DNA of 7,390 bases from Niveispirillum sp. (GCA_016463045.1 JAEMSB010000222.1:1-7390), one strand, 5' to 3'; shown: positions 1 through 5,466, numbered from the stretch's first letter. The notes: generated by a model from the letters alone, not told the origin. Made by a program: numbers and translations.

Positions 1-128
1 CAAGGCTGCCCGCCCGCCCATGCGGGGTGTTTGCATTTGCGAGAAACCGGCCCCTGGGCTAAGACCGGTTACCGGTGTTGGGGTTCCTCCCTTCGCTTGA
101 CGGCACTCACCATCGGTAAGCTCAAGAC
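1..128. other. Spacer upstream of hisZ
   Basis: No coding region is supported here. At 13-26 a small hairpin (CCCGC, loop CCAT, GCGGG) is followed by TGTTTGC; it could be the tail of a terminator for a gene left of the window, but the stem is short and the T-run poor. At 64-76 two copies of the palindrome ACCGGT are separated by one T. A TTGACG hexamer lies at 97-102, but no good -10 element follows at normal spacing before the hisZ start. Confidence 0.5.
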
Positions 129-1292
129 ATGACCGATACGCCCACCAAGGCCCTGGCGGCCAAGGCGCTGTTGCCCACCGGACTGCGCGACCTGCTTCCC
201 CCGGATGCAGAGCATGAAGCGCAGGTCACAGGCCGTCTGCTGAAGGAATTCCATCGCCACGGCTATGAGCGGGTGAAACCGCCGCTGGTGGAATTCGAGG
301 AGGGGCTGCTGTCCGGCTCCGCCGCCAGCCTTGCCAACCAGACCTTCCGCATCATGGACCCGGTGTCACAGCGTATGATGGGCGTGCGGTCCGACATGAC
401 GCCGCAGGTCGCCCGCATCGCCACCACCCGCCTGCGCAAGGCGCCGCGCCCGCTGCGCCTATCCTATGCCGGCCAGGTGTTGCGCGTGAAGGGCAGCAGC
501 CTGCGTCAGGAACGGCAGTTCGGGCAGGTCGGTGTGGAACTGATCGGCCCCGACCGGGCTGAGGCGGATGCAGAGATCATCCTGCTGGCCGCCAGCGCCC
601 TGTCATCGGTGGGGGTCAAGGGCATTTCCATCGACCTGACGGTACCGACGCTGGTGCCCGCCGTGGCCTGCGCCCTGTCCCTGTCCGATGATGATTATGC
701 CCGCCTGCGTGCAGCATTGGATCACCGTGATGCCGCCGCCGTGGCCGATGCCGCCGGCCCGCATGCCCCCCTTTTCCTGTCTATACTGAATGCCAGCGGC
801 CCGGCCCCGGCGGCGGTGGAACGGCTGTCCGCCGTGGACCTGCCCGATGTGGCCAAGGCCGCGCGCCAGGAACTGGCCGATGTCGTGCGCCTGATCGCAG
901 CGGCGGCACCGGGCCTGTCCGTCACCATCGATCCCGTGGAAATGCGCGGTTTCGAATATCAGACGGGCGTCAGCTTCACGATTTTCGCACGCGGTGTGCG
1001 GGGCGAGCTGGGCCGCGGTGGCCGCTATCGCACCGGCGGGGCCGACCCGGTGGGCGAACCCGCCACGGGCTTCACGCTCTATACCGACACTGTCCTGCGC
1101 GCCCTGCCCGGCCCATCGCCGGTCAAACGGGTTCTGCTGCCGCTGGGCACCGATTATGCCGAGGCGCAGGCCCTGCGCGCCCAGGGCTGGCACACGGTTG
1201 CCGGCATGGAAGCGACCACTGATCTGGTAGCGGAGGCCAAGCGCCTGTCCTGTTCACATCTTCTGACGGCGGACGGGCCCACGCCCGTCTGA
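129..1292 (+). CDS. hisZ: ATP phosphoribosyltransferase regulatory subunit HisZ
   Basis: HisZ is a catalytically inactive paralogue of histidyl-tRNA synthetase. In the family it partners the short form of HisG to make the cytoplasmic enzyme for the first step of histidine synthesis (ATP + PRPP) and carries part of its feedback control. The 387-residue protein has the class II synthetase-like fold signature: an N-terminal LLPTGLRDLLPPDA stretch (14-27), a motif 2 region with RSDMTPQVARI (87-97), a SLRQERQFGQVGVELIG block (124-140), and a GRGGRY glycine-rich motif near 295-300. It lacks the long C-terminal anticodon-binding domain of true HisS, which together with the length favours HisZ. The start at 129 places the conserved N-terminus correctly, but no good Shine-Dalgarno precedes it (only GGTAAG at 115-120). 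hisG is not in the window. purA follows 79 bases later, and a hairpin spans the hisZ stop codon. Confidence 0.93.
   Translation: MTDTPTKALAAKALLPTGLRDLLPPDAEHEAQVTGRLLKEFHRHGYERVKPPLVEFEEGLLSGSAASLANQTFRIMDPVSQRMMGVRSDMTPQVARIATTRLRKAPRPLRLSYAGQVLRVKGSSLRQERQFGQVGVELIGPDRAEADAEIILLAASALSSVGVKGISIDLTVPTLVPAVACALSLSDDDYARLRAALDHRDAAAVADAAGPHAPLFLSILNASGPAPAAVERLSAVDLPDVAKAARQELADVVRLIAAAAPGLSVTIDPVEMRGFEYQTGVSFTIFARGVRGELGRGGRYRTGGADPVGEPATGFTLYTDTVLRALPGPSPVKRVLLPLGTDYAEAQALRAQGWHTVAGMEATTDLVAEAKRLSCSHLLTADGPTPV
1270..1291 (+). repeat. Hairpin spanning the hisZ stop codon
   Basis: GACGGGC (1272-1278) and GCCCGTC (1283-1289) form a perfect 7-bp stem around a CCAC loop. It extends by a G-T and a C-G pair into the TGA stop. 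No T-run follows, so it does not look like a normal intrinsic terminator; it may protect the 3' end of the message or simply reflect GC-rich sequence. A smaller stem (GGCCC 1323-1327 with GGGCC 1332-1336) lies in the hisZ-purA spacer. Confidence 0.4.
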
Positions 1293-1371
1293 CCATCCTG
1301 ACCGAAACCAACCAAGGGTAAGGGCCCAACCGGGCCACGGACCCGGACGTCTCACGCAAGCGAGGAATATC

Positions 1372-2664
1372 ATGGCCAATGTGGCGGTCGTCGGGTCCCA
1401 ATGGGGCGACGAAGGCAAGGGCAAGATCGTCGACTGGCTGTCCAGCCGGGCCGATGTCGTGGTCCGCTTCCAGGGCGGTCACAATGCCGGCCATACGCTG
1501 GTGATCAACGGCGTGGTCTATAAGCTGTCGCTGCTGCCCAGCGGCGTGGTCCGCCCCGGCAAGCTGTCGGTGATCGGCAATGGCGTCGTGGTCGATCCCT
1601 GGGCCCTGCTGAAGGAAATCGCCGCCATTCAGGAAAAGGGTGTGACGATCACGCCCGACACCCTGCTGGTAGCCGAAAACTGCGCCCTGATCCTGCCGCT
1701 GCACTCTGCGGTGGACAAGGCGCGTGAGGAAGCGCGCGGCGTCAACAAGATCGGCACCACGGGCCGTGGCATCGGCCCGGCTTATGAGGACAAGGTGGCC
1801 CGCCGCGCCATCCGCGTTTGCGATCTGGCTGACGAGGCGGTGCTGGAGCACAAGGTCGAACAGCTGCTGTTCCACCACAATGCCCTGCTGCGCGGCCTGG
1901 GTGCCGAGGAGTTAGCCAAGGACGAGGTCCTGGCCCAGCTGCGCGAGGTGGCGCCCAAGCTGCTGCCCTACAGCGCCGTTGTCTGGAAGCGTCTGGACGA
2001 GGCCCGCCGCCAGGGCAAGCGCATCCTGTTCGAAGGTGCCCAGGGCGCCATGCTGGACGTGGATCACGGCACCTACCCGTTCGTCACCTCCTCCAACACG
2101 GTGGCCGGCAACGCCGCTGCCGGGTCGGGCATGGGTCCGGGCACGGTCGGTTATGTGCTGGGCATCACCAAGGCCTACACGACGCGCGTCGGCTCCGGCC
2201 CCTTCCCCACCGAACTCCATGACGAGATCGGGGACAAGATCGGCCAGCGTGGGCACGAGTTCGGTACCGTCACGGGCCGTAAGCGCCGCTGCGGCTGGTT
2301 CGACGCCGTCATGGTCCGCCAGGCCATCAAGACCGGCGGCATCACCGGCATCGCGCTGACCAAGCTGGACGTGCTGGACGGGTTTGACGAGCTGAAGGTC
2401 TGTACAGGCTACAAGCTGAACGGCGAGGTGATCCAGCATCTGCCCGCCGGCCAGACGGCCCAGGCGCAGGTGGAGCCGATCTATGAAGTGTTCGAAGGCT
2501 GGAGCGAAAGCACCCAGGGTGCCCGTTCCTGGGCCCAGCTTCCGGCCGCCGCCATCAAATATGTGCGCCGCATCGAGGAACTGATCGAAGCCCCGGTGAC
2601 CCTGCTGTCCACCAGCCCCGAACGCGACGACACCATCCTGATGCGCGATCCGTTTGAGGATTGA
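1372..2664 (+). CDS. purA: Adenylosuccinate synthetase PurA
   Basis: PurA joins IMP and aspartate with GTP hydrolysis to make adenylosuccinate, the first committed step from IMP to AMP, in the cytoplasm. The 430-residue length is normal for bacteria. The N-terminal phosphate loop GDEGKGK (12-18) includes catalytic Asp13, and the GGHNAGHT segment (35-42) supplies His41. Further family signatures are GTTGRGIGPAYEDK (128-141), the IMP-binding EGAQG and SSNT region (221-243), TGRKRRCGWFD (301-311) with the substrate-binding arginines, the guanine-recognition TKLDVLDG (330-337), and the C-terminal STSPERDDT (413-421). All key residues I can check are intact. A GAGGAA Shine-Dalgarno (1362-1367) sits four bases before ATG. 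It follows hisZ by 79 bp on the same strand, so co-transcription is possible. A long perfect inverted repeat begins at 2666, immediately after the TGA. Confidence 0.97.
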   Translation: MANVAVVGSQWGDEGKGKIVDWLSSRADVVVRFQGGHNAGHTLVINGVVYKLSLLPSGVVRPGKLSVIGNGVVVDPWALLKEIAAIQEKGVTITPDTLLVAENCALILPLHSAVDKAREEARGVNKIGTTGRGIGPAYEDKVARRAIRVCDLADEAVLEHKVEQLLFHHNALLRGLGAEELAKDEVLAQLREVAPKLLPYSAVVWKRLDEARRQGKRILFEGAQGAMLDVDHGTYPFVTSSNTVAGNAAAGSGMGPGTVGYVLGITKAYTTRVGSGPFPTELHDEIGDKIGQRGHEFGTVTGRKRRCGWFDAVMVRQAIKTGGITGIALTKLDVLDGFDELKVCTGYKLNGEVIQHLPAGQTAQAQVEPIYEVFEGWSESTQGARSWAQLPAAAIKYVRRIEELIEAPVTLLSTSPERDDTILMRDPFED

Positions 2665-2665
2665 T

Positions 2666-2702
2666 ACCAAGCTGCGGTGAGTTTTACTCACCGCAGCTTG
2701 GT
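2666..2702 (+). terminator. Perfect 16-bp hairpin after purA, terminator-like
   Basis: The left arm (2666-2681, beginning ACCAAGCTGCGG) is an exact reverse complement of the right arm (2687-2702, ending GCAGCTTGGT), with a five-base loop TTTTA; an inner T-A pair could tighten the loop to three bases. The hairpin starts one base after the purA stop. Its position suits transcription termination or 3'-end protection, but no T-tract follows (TGGCGCG), so it is not a textbook intrinsic terminator. It could instead be a dispersed palindromic repeat. Confidence 0.55.
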
Positions 2703-2703
2703 T

Positions 2704-2802
2704 GGCGCGTTGAGCGCCCGCGCACCCATGTGCGCGTAAGCCAAGCCGCCGGACGGCGGCGCCCGGCGTTTGAGGGAACATGACAACTCAACGCCGGGTG
2801 CC
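2704..2802. repeat. Cluster of inverted repeats in the purA-rpmI spacer
   Basis: Four further stems are packed here: GGCGC/GCGCC (2704-2708 with 2714-2718, loop GTTGA); CGCGCAC/GTGCGCG (2719-2725 with 2730-2736, loop CCAT); GCCGCC/GGCGGC (2745-2750 with 2755-2760, loop GGAC); and a long stem of 2758-2774 with 2787-2802 (16 pairs including one G-T, one bulged T at 2771, 12-base loop). GCGTTGAG at 2707-2714 is also an exact complement of CTCAACGC at 2787-2794, so it competes with the last stem. I see no credible open reading frame or tRNA in the stretch. Confidence 0.5.
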
Positions 2803-2820
2803 TATGTGGACTCCGCTTAC

Positions 2821-2837
2821 CTTGGCGTCTTGCCAAG
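2821..2837. promoter_or_regulatory. Inverted repeat overlapping the rpmI -35 element
   Basis: CTTGGC (2821-2826) and GCCAAG (2832-2837) form a perfect 6-bp dyad with a five-base spacer. The right half overlaps the proposed -35 hexamer TTGCCA (2830-2835). The position suits an operator, but I do not recognise the site as one belonging to a named regulator. Confidence 0.35.
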
Positions 2838-2858
2838 TTCCGGCACCTCCTCTATAAG
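2830..2858 (+). promoter_or_regulatory. Sigma70-type promoter of rpmI-rplT
   Basis: The -35 hexamer TTGCCA (2830-2835) and -10 hexamer TATAAG (2853-2858) each match the housekeeping consensus at five of six positions, and they are 17 bp apart. The start of transcription would fall near 2865, giving a leader of roughly 70 bases before the rpmI ATG. This is the best promoter-like sequence in the window, and it sits where a ribosomal-protein operon needs one. Confidence 0.6.
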
Positions 2859-2871
2859 CACCCGCTCCATC

Positions 2872-2915
2872 GGACGGTGCGGCCGGGCGAGAAGCCCGGG
2901 GCATGCCCACCGTCC
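2872..2915 (+). promoter_or_regulatory. Structured 5' leader of rpmI-rplT
   Basis: In the predicted untranslated leader, GGACGGTG (2872-2879) pairs perfectly with CACCGTCC (2908-2915). Nested inside, CCGGGC (2883-2888) pairs with GCCCGG (2894-2899) around a GAGAA loop. The two stems are joined by an asymmetric internal loop (three bases on the left, eight on the right). The Shine-Dalgarno AAGGA (2926-2930) lies just downstream. In other bacteria L20 represses its own operon by binding leader RNA, so this is a candidate autoregulatory element; I cannot match it to a known leader class. Confidence 0.4.
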
Positions 2916-2936
2916 ACATGTGAAGAAGGACCGAAA

Positions 2937-3137
2937 ATGCCCAAGTTGAAGAACCATTCGGGCGCCAAGAAGCGGTTTAAGTTCACCGCTTCGGGCAAGG
3001 TGAAGGCCCAGGCCGCCGGCAAGCGCCACGGCATGAGCAAGCGCCCCCTGAAGATGAAGCGTAACGCGCGTGGTACGTTCGTTATGTTCAAGGCCGACGG
3101 CGAGAAGATCGCTGAGAATTTCCTGCGGGTTAAGTGA
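2937..3137 (+). CDS. rpmI: 50S ribosomal protein L35
   Basis: L35 is a small basic protein of the large ribosomal subunit. The 66-residue product begins MPKLKNHSGAKKRFK and contains the family pattern TASGKVK (18-24) and GKRHGMSKR (28-36), with many lysines and arginines throughout. The ATG at 2937 is chosen because it gives the conserved MPK start and has AAGGA at 2926-2930, six bases upstream. An in-frame GTG at 2877 would add 20 unrelated residues encoded by the folded leader. rplT follows after 12 bases, so the two are surely co-transcribed, as is usual for this pair. In E. coli infC precedes rpmI; here the upstream gene is purA and rpmI has its own promoter. Confidence 0.97.
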   Translation: MPKLKNHSGAKKRFKFTASGKVKAQAAGKRHGMSKRPLKMKRNARGTFVMFKADGEKIAENFLRVK

Positions 3138-3149
3138 GAGGACTGACCT

Positions 3150-3512
3150 ATGGCACGCGTTAAGCGGGGCGTCACCACTCACGCCCGTCACAAGAAGATC
3201 CTGAAGCTCGCCAAGGGCTATCGTGGTCGCGGTTCCAAGTGCTATCGCGTTGCGATTGAAAAGGTCGAAAAGGCGCTTCGTTACGCCTATCGCGACCGTC
3301 GCAACAAGAAGCGCGATTTCCGCGGCCTGTGGATTCAGCGTATCAACGCTGGTGCGCGTCTGCACGGGCTGAAGTACAGCACCCTGATCCACGGCCTGAA
3401 GCGCGCTGGCATCGAACTGGACCGTAAGGTCCTGTCCGACATCGCCGCCCGCGAGCCGGAGAGCTTTAAGAGCCTGTGCGCACAGGCTGAGGCTGCTCTC
3501 AAGGCCGCCTGA
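3150..3512 (+). CDS. rplT: 50S ribosomal protein L20
   Basis: L20 binds 23S rRNA early in assembly of the large subunit and, in several bacteria, represses its own operon by binding the leader mRNA. The 120-residue length is typical. It begins MARVKRGV with the basic extended N-terminal arm (HARHKKILKLAKGYRGR, 11-27) that threads into rRNA. It carries the family signature KRDFRGLWIQRINAGAR (54-70), followed by the compact C-terminal domain. GAGAGGA at 3136-3142, overlapping the rpmI stop, gives a Shine-Dalgarno seven bases before ATG. An intrinsic terminator starts about 36 bases after the stop, so the ribosomal-protein transcript appears to end here rather than continue into pheST. Confidence 0.98.
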   Translation: MARVKRGVTTHARHKKILKLAKGYRGRGSKCYRVAIEKVEKALRYAYRDRRNKKRDFRGLWIQRINAGARLHGLKYSTLIHGLKRAGIELDRKVLSDIAAREPESFKSLCAQAEAALKAA

Positions 3513-3547
3513 TTTCCGGTAACGGATCTCAGAACGGTTGCAAGTTG

Positions 3548-3585
3548 AAAGGGGGAGCAGGCCCGGCGGGCCCGCTCCCCCTTTT
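3548..3585 (+). terminator. Intrinsic terminator after rplT
   Basis: AAAGGGGGAGC (3548-3558) pairs with GCTCCCCCTTT (3574-3584). Beyond one A-C mismatch, a further five G-C pairs close on a three-base loop (3565-3567). The stem runs into TTTT at 3582-3585. This is the strongest terminator in the window and separates rpmI-rplT from the toxin-antitoxin and pheST genes. The T-run is short, so some readthrough is possible. Confidence 0.85.
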
Positions 3586-3617
3586 GCTTGTGCGGTCAAT
3601 ATTGTGCCCGCCATCTG

Positions 3618-3644
3618 TGCTATCATCGGGACCCCACCGGGACC
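3618..3644 (+). promoter_or_regulatory. Extended -10 promoter and possible operator of the toxin-antitoxin module
   Basis: TGCTATCAT (3618-3626) matches an extended -10 element (TGn plus five of six bases of TATAAT). No good -35 lies 17 bp upstream, which is common for extended -10 promoters. Transcription would begin near 3633. Just downstream, CGGGACC occurs twice (3627-3633 and 3638-3644), 11 bp apart, one helical turn. Ribbon-helix-helix antitoxins usually bind repeated sites at their own promoter, so these repeats are plausible operator half-sites. Confidence 0.4.
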
Positions 3645-3654
3645 GGAGGACGCC

Positions 3655-3897
3655 ATGGGTTCGCTGACCATCCGCATCGATGATGAAGCCCTGATCAAGG
3701 GGCTAGAAGACCGCGCCCTGCGTTCGGGCCGCACCGTCGAGGAAGAGGCAGCGGCGGTCCTGGCGGATGTGATACAGCCCGGTCAGACGGATCGCACAGC
3801 ACTGCTGGCCCGCATGGATATGTTCCGCGAAAGCTTGGCTGGGCGCATCACGACCCCGTCGGAGGACCTGTTGCGCGATATGCGGGATGAGCGATGA
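3655..3897 (+). CDS. vapB: FitA/VapB-like ribbon-helix-helix antitoxin
   Basis: This is the probable antitoxin of a type II VapBC (FitAB-like) pair, binding and blocking the PIN ribonuclease encoded next door and repressing the shared promoter. The 80-residue product begins with a beta-strand (SLTIRI, 3-8) and two predicted helices with SGRTVEEEAAAVLAD (24-38), the usual FitA-like DNA-binding pattern. The C-terminus, SEDLLRDMRDER (69-80), resembles the acidic/basic tail of this family that inserts into the toxin active site. The start at 3655 is supported by GGAGG (3645-3649) five bases upstream; a longer frame back to 3538 would read through the rplT terminator and is unlikely. Its stop overlaps the toxin start by four bases (ATGA), so translation is coupled. 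The family is clear; the exact sub-family is less so. Confidence 0.85.
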   Translation: MGSLTIRIDDEALIKGLEDRALRSGRTVEEEAAAVLADVIQPGQTDRTALLARMDMFRESLAGRITTPSEDLLRDMRDER

Positions 3898-4346
3898 GGC
3901 TTGTCGTTGATGCCAGCGTGATGGCGAAATGGGTCCTGCCAGAGCCGATGTCGGTCGAGGCGCGGGCTTTGCTCGACCATCAGGTCATGGTTCCCGACCT
4001 TGCCTTTGCCGAGATCGCCAATCTTCTGACCATGCGCGTTGTACGCGGGGAGATGACGGCGGCGGAGGCATCGCGGGCCTTGCAGTTCGTCTTGGCCCTG
4101 AACCCGATCTCCTTTCCCAGTCGGGATTTGGTGCCGGAGGCGCTGGCCATGGCAGGCAATCTGAGGCACCCGGCCTATGATCTGGTTTATGTGGTACTGG
4201 CCCGACAGCAGGGCGCTCGATTTGTCACAGCAGACAAGCGGCTGGTTGCCAAGATACGCAGTCTGGCCCTGCCACCACCCTGGGCCACCCTCGTCACCCT
4301 GCTCACCGAATTCCAACCGGGGGCTTCCGCCCCTTCCCTTTCCTGA
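3894..4346 (+). CDS. vapC: VapC-like PIN-domain toxin (ribonuclease)
   Basis: VapC toxins are Mg2+-dependent PIN-domain endoribonucleases that cut tRNA or rRNA when freed from their antitoxin; the target here cannot be read from sequence. The 150-residue protein has the conserved acidic set: Asp6 (VVDASV), Glu40 (AFAEIAN), Asp96 (AYDLVYV) and Asp114 (VTADKRL), so it looks active. Other typical features are WVLPEP (13-18) and the LARQQGARFVTAD stretch (102-114). The ATG overlaps the antitoxin stop. The last ten or so residues (QPGASAPSLS) are low in character, and their DNA includes a GGGGC/GCCCC hairpin (4320-4333) followed by a pyrimidine run. Codon choice by eye is less GC3-biased than in neighbouring genes (AGG, CTT, GTT, GTA, TTG), consistent with later arrival. 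pheS begins 12 bases after its stop. Confidence 0.88.
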   Translation: MRLVVDASVMAKWVLPEPMSVEARALLDHQVMVPDLAFAEIANLLTMRVVRGEMTAAEASRALQFVLALNPISFPSRDLVPEALAMAGNLRHPAYDLVYVVLARQQGARFVTADKRLVAKIRSLALPPPWATLVTLLTEFQPGASAPSLS

Positions 4347-4358
4347 TCCGGACCCCTC

Positions 4359-5435
4359 ATGGACACGCTCGATACGCTCAAGGCCGAAACCCTGGCCACC
4401 ATCGCCTCTGCCAATGACAGCGCCGCCCTGGAAGAGGTGCGGGTTGCCGTCCTGGGCAAGAAGGGCTCCATCACTTCCCTGATGGGCGACATGCGCTCCC
4501 TGACCCCGGAGGAGCGCAAGGCAAGGGGTGCGGCGCTGAACGCCGTCAAGACTGCCGTGGAGGCCGCGATTGAGGGCCGCCGGGGCGAACTGAAAGGTAT
4601 CGAGCTTGAGCGCCGTCTGGCGTCGGAACGGATCGACGTCACCCTGGCCGCCCGCCCCGAAACCCAAGGCCGGATCCACCCGATCAGCCAGACGGTAGAT
4701 GAGATGGTCGCCATCTTCGCCGCCATGGGCTTCACCGTCGCCGAGGGTCCGGATATCGAGACCGACTTCAATAATTTCACGGCGCTCAACATCCCGCCGG
4801 AGCATCCGGCCCGGCAGATGCACGACACCTTCTATCTGCCGCCATCGGCAGAAGGTGCGGCACGCGTGCTGCGCACCCATACCAGCCCGGTGCAGATCCG
4901 CACCATGCTGAAGAACAAGCCGCCGATCCGCATCATTGCGCCGGGCCGCACCTATCGGTCGGACTATGACCAGACGCACACGCCCGTCTTCCATCAGATC
5001 GAGGGTCTGGTGATCGGCGAGGATATCCATATGGGCCATCTGAAGGGCTGCATCCTGGAATTCTGCCGCGCCTTCTTCCAGATCGACGATCTGCCCATCC
5101 GCTTCCGCCCCAGCTTCTTCCCCTTCACCGAACCGTCGGCAGAGGTGGATATCGGCTGCTCGCGCAAGGGCGGGGAGCTGAAGCTGGGCAATCATGGCGA
5201 CTGGCTGGAAATCATGGGGTCGGGCATGGTGCATCCCAAGGTGCTGGAGAATTGCGGTATCGATAGCACCAAGTACCAGGGCTTCGCCTTCGGCATGGGG
5301 ATCGAGCGCGTGGCCATGCTGAAATACGGCATCCCCGACCTGCGATCCTTCTTCGACGCCGACCTGCGCTGGCTGCGCCATTACGGCTTCGTGCCGTTGG
5401 ACCAGCCGAACCTGGCCCAGGGCCTCACCCGCTGA
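4359..5435 (+). CDS. pheS: Phenylalanyl-tRNA synthetase alpha subunit
   Basis: PheS is the catalytic subunit of the alpha2beta2 enzyme that charges tRNA-Phe with phenylalanine. The 358-residue protein has an N-terminal coiled-coil tRNA-binding region (about 1-90) with the GKKGSIT segment (33-39). The class II catalytic core follows: GPDIETDFNNF (130-140), RTHTSPVQIR (172-181), motif 2 around GRTYRSDYDQTHTPVFHQIEG (196-216, key residues R197, R200, H212, E215), RFRPSFFPFTEPSAEVD (248-264), and motif 3 GFAFGMGIERVAM (308-320). Ala310 corresponds to the wild-type residue that sets amino-acid pocket size in E. coli PheS. The start at 4359 gives the usual N-terminus, but only GGA (4350-4352) stands in for a Shine-Dalgarno. 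Being 12 bases from the toxin stop, it may rely on translational coupling. No attenuator leader peptide is visible ahead of it. Confidence 0.97.
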   Translation: MDTLDTLKAETLATIASANDSAALEEVRVAVLGKKGSITSLMGDMRSLTPEERKARGAALNAVKTAVEAAIEGRRGELKGIELERRLASERIDVTLAARPETQGRIHPISQTVDEMVAIFAAMGFTVAEGPDIETDFNNFTALNIPPEHPARQMHDTFYLPPSAEGAARVLRTHTSPVQIRTMLKNKPPIRIIAPGRTYRSDYDQTHTPVFHQIEGLVIGEDIHMGHLKGCILEFCRAFFQIDDLPIRFRPSFFPFTEPSAEVDIGCSRKGGELKLGNHGDWLEIMGSGMVHPKVLENCGIDSTKYQGFAFGMGIERVAMLKYGIPDLRSFFDADLRWLRHYGFVPLDQPNLAQGLTR

Positions 5436-5466
5436 TCAGCCACGAAGAATCCCCGAGGAATTTGAC

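Noticed and set aside
97..128. TTGACG (97-102) as the -35 of a hisZ promoter
   Set aside because: No acceptable -10 hexamer occurs 16-18 bp downstream; the nearest candidates overlap the hisZ start or are spaced at 14 or 19 bp.
1912..2781. Long minus-strand open frame opposite purA
   Set aside because: Shadow of purA; no recognisable protein features. The same applies to minus-strand frames opposite hisZ and pheT (for example 5425-6516).
2665..2860. tRNA or small structured RNA gene in the purA-rpmI spacer
   Set aside because: The stems do not form a cloverleaf, and there is no T-loop consensus (GTTCGA-like) at the right place; only general hairpins can be supported.
2877..2936. Upstream GTG start adding 20 residues to L35
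   Set aside because: L35 proteins begin at MPK; the ATG at 2937 has its own Shine-Dalgarno, and the extension is encoded by the folded leader.
3538..3654. Upstream TTG start extending the antitoxin by 39 residues
   Set aside because: The extension would translate the rplT terminator, and the ATG at 3655 has GGAGG at good spacing and gives the expected family N-terminus.
4222..4275. Possible pheS promoter inside vapC (TTGTCA at 4222, TTGCCA at 4246; TATGAT at 4176)
   Set aside because: None of these hexamers has a partner at 16-18 bp that resembles the consensus, so no promoter can be supported from sequence.
3783..5381. A 532-codon open frame on the minus strand
   Set aside because: It lies entirely opposite the antitoxin, vapC and pheS, whose products are recognisable; its translation shows no family motif and has the His/Gln/Gly/Ala-rich look of an antisense shadow in GC-rich DNA.
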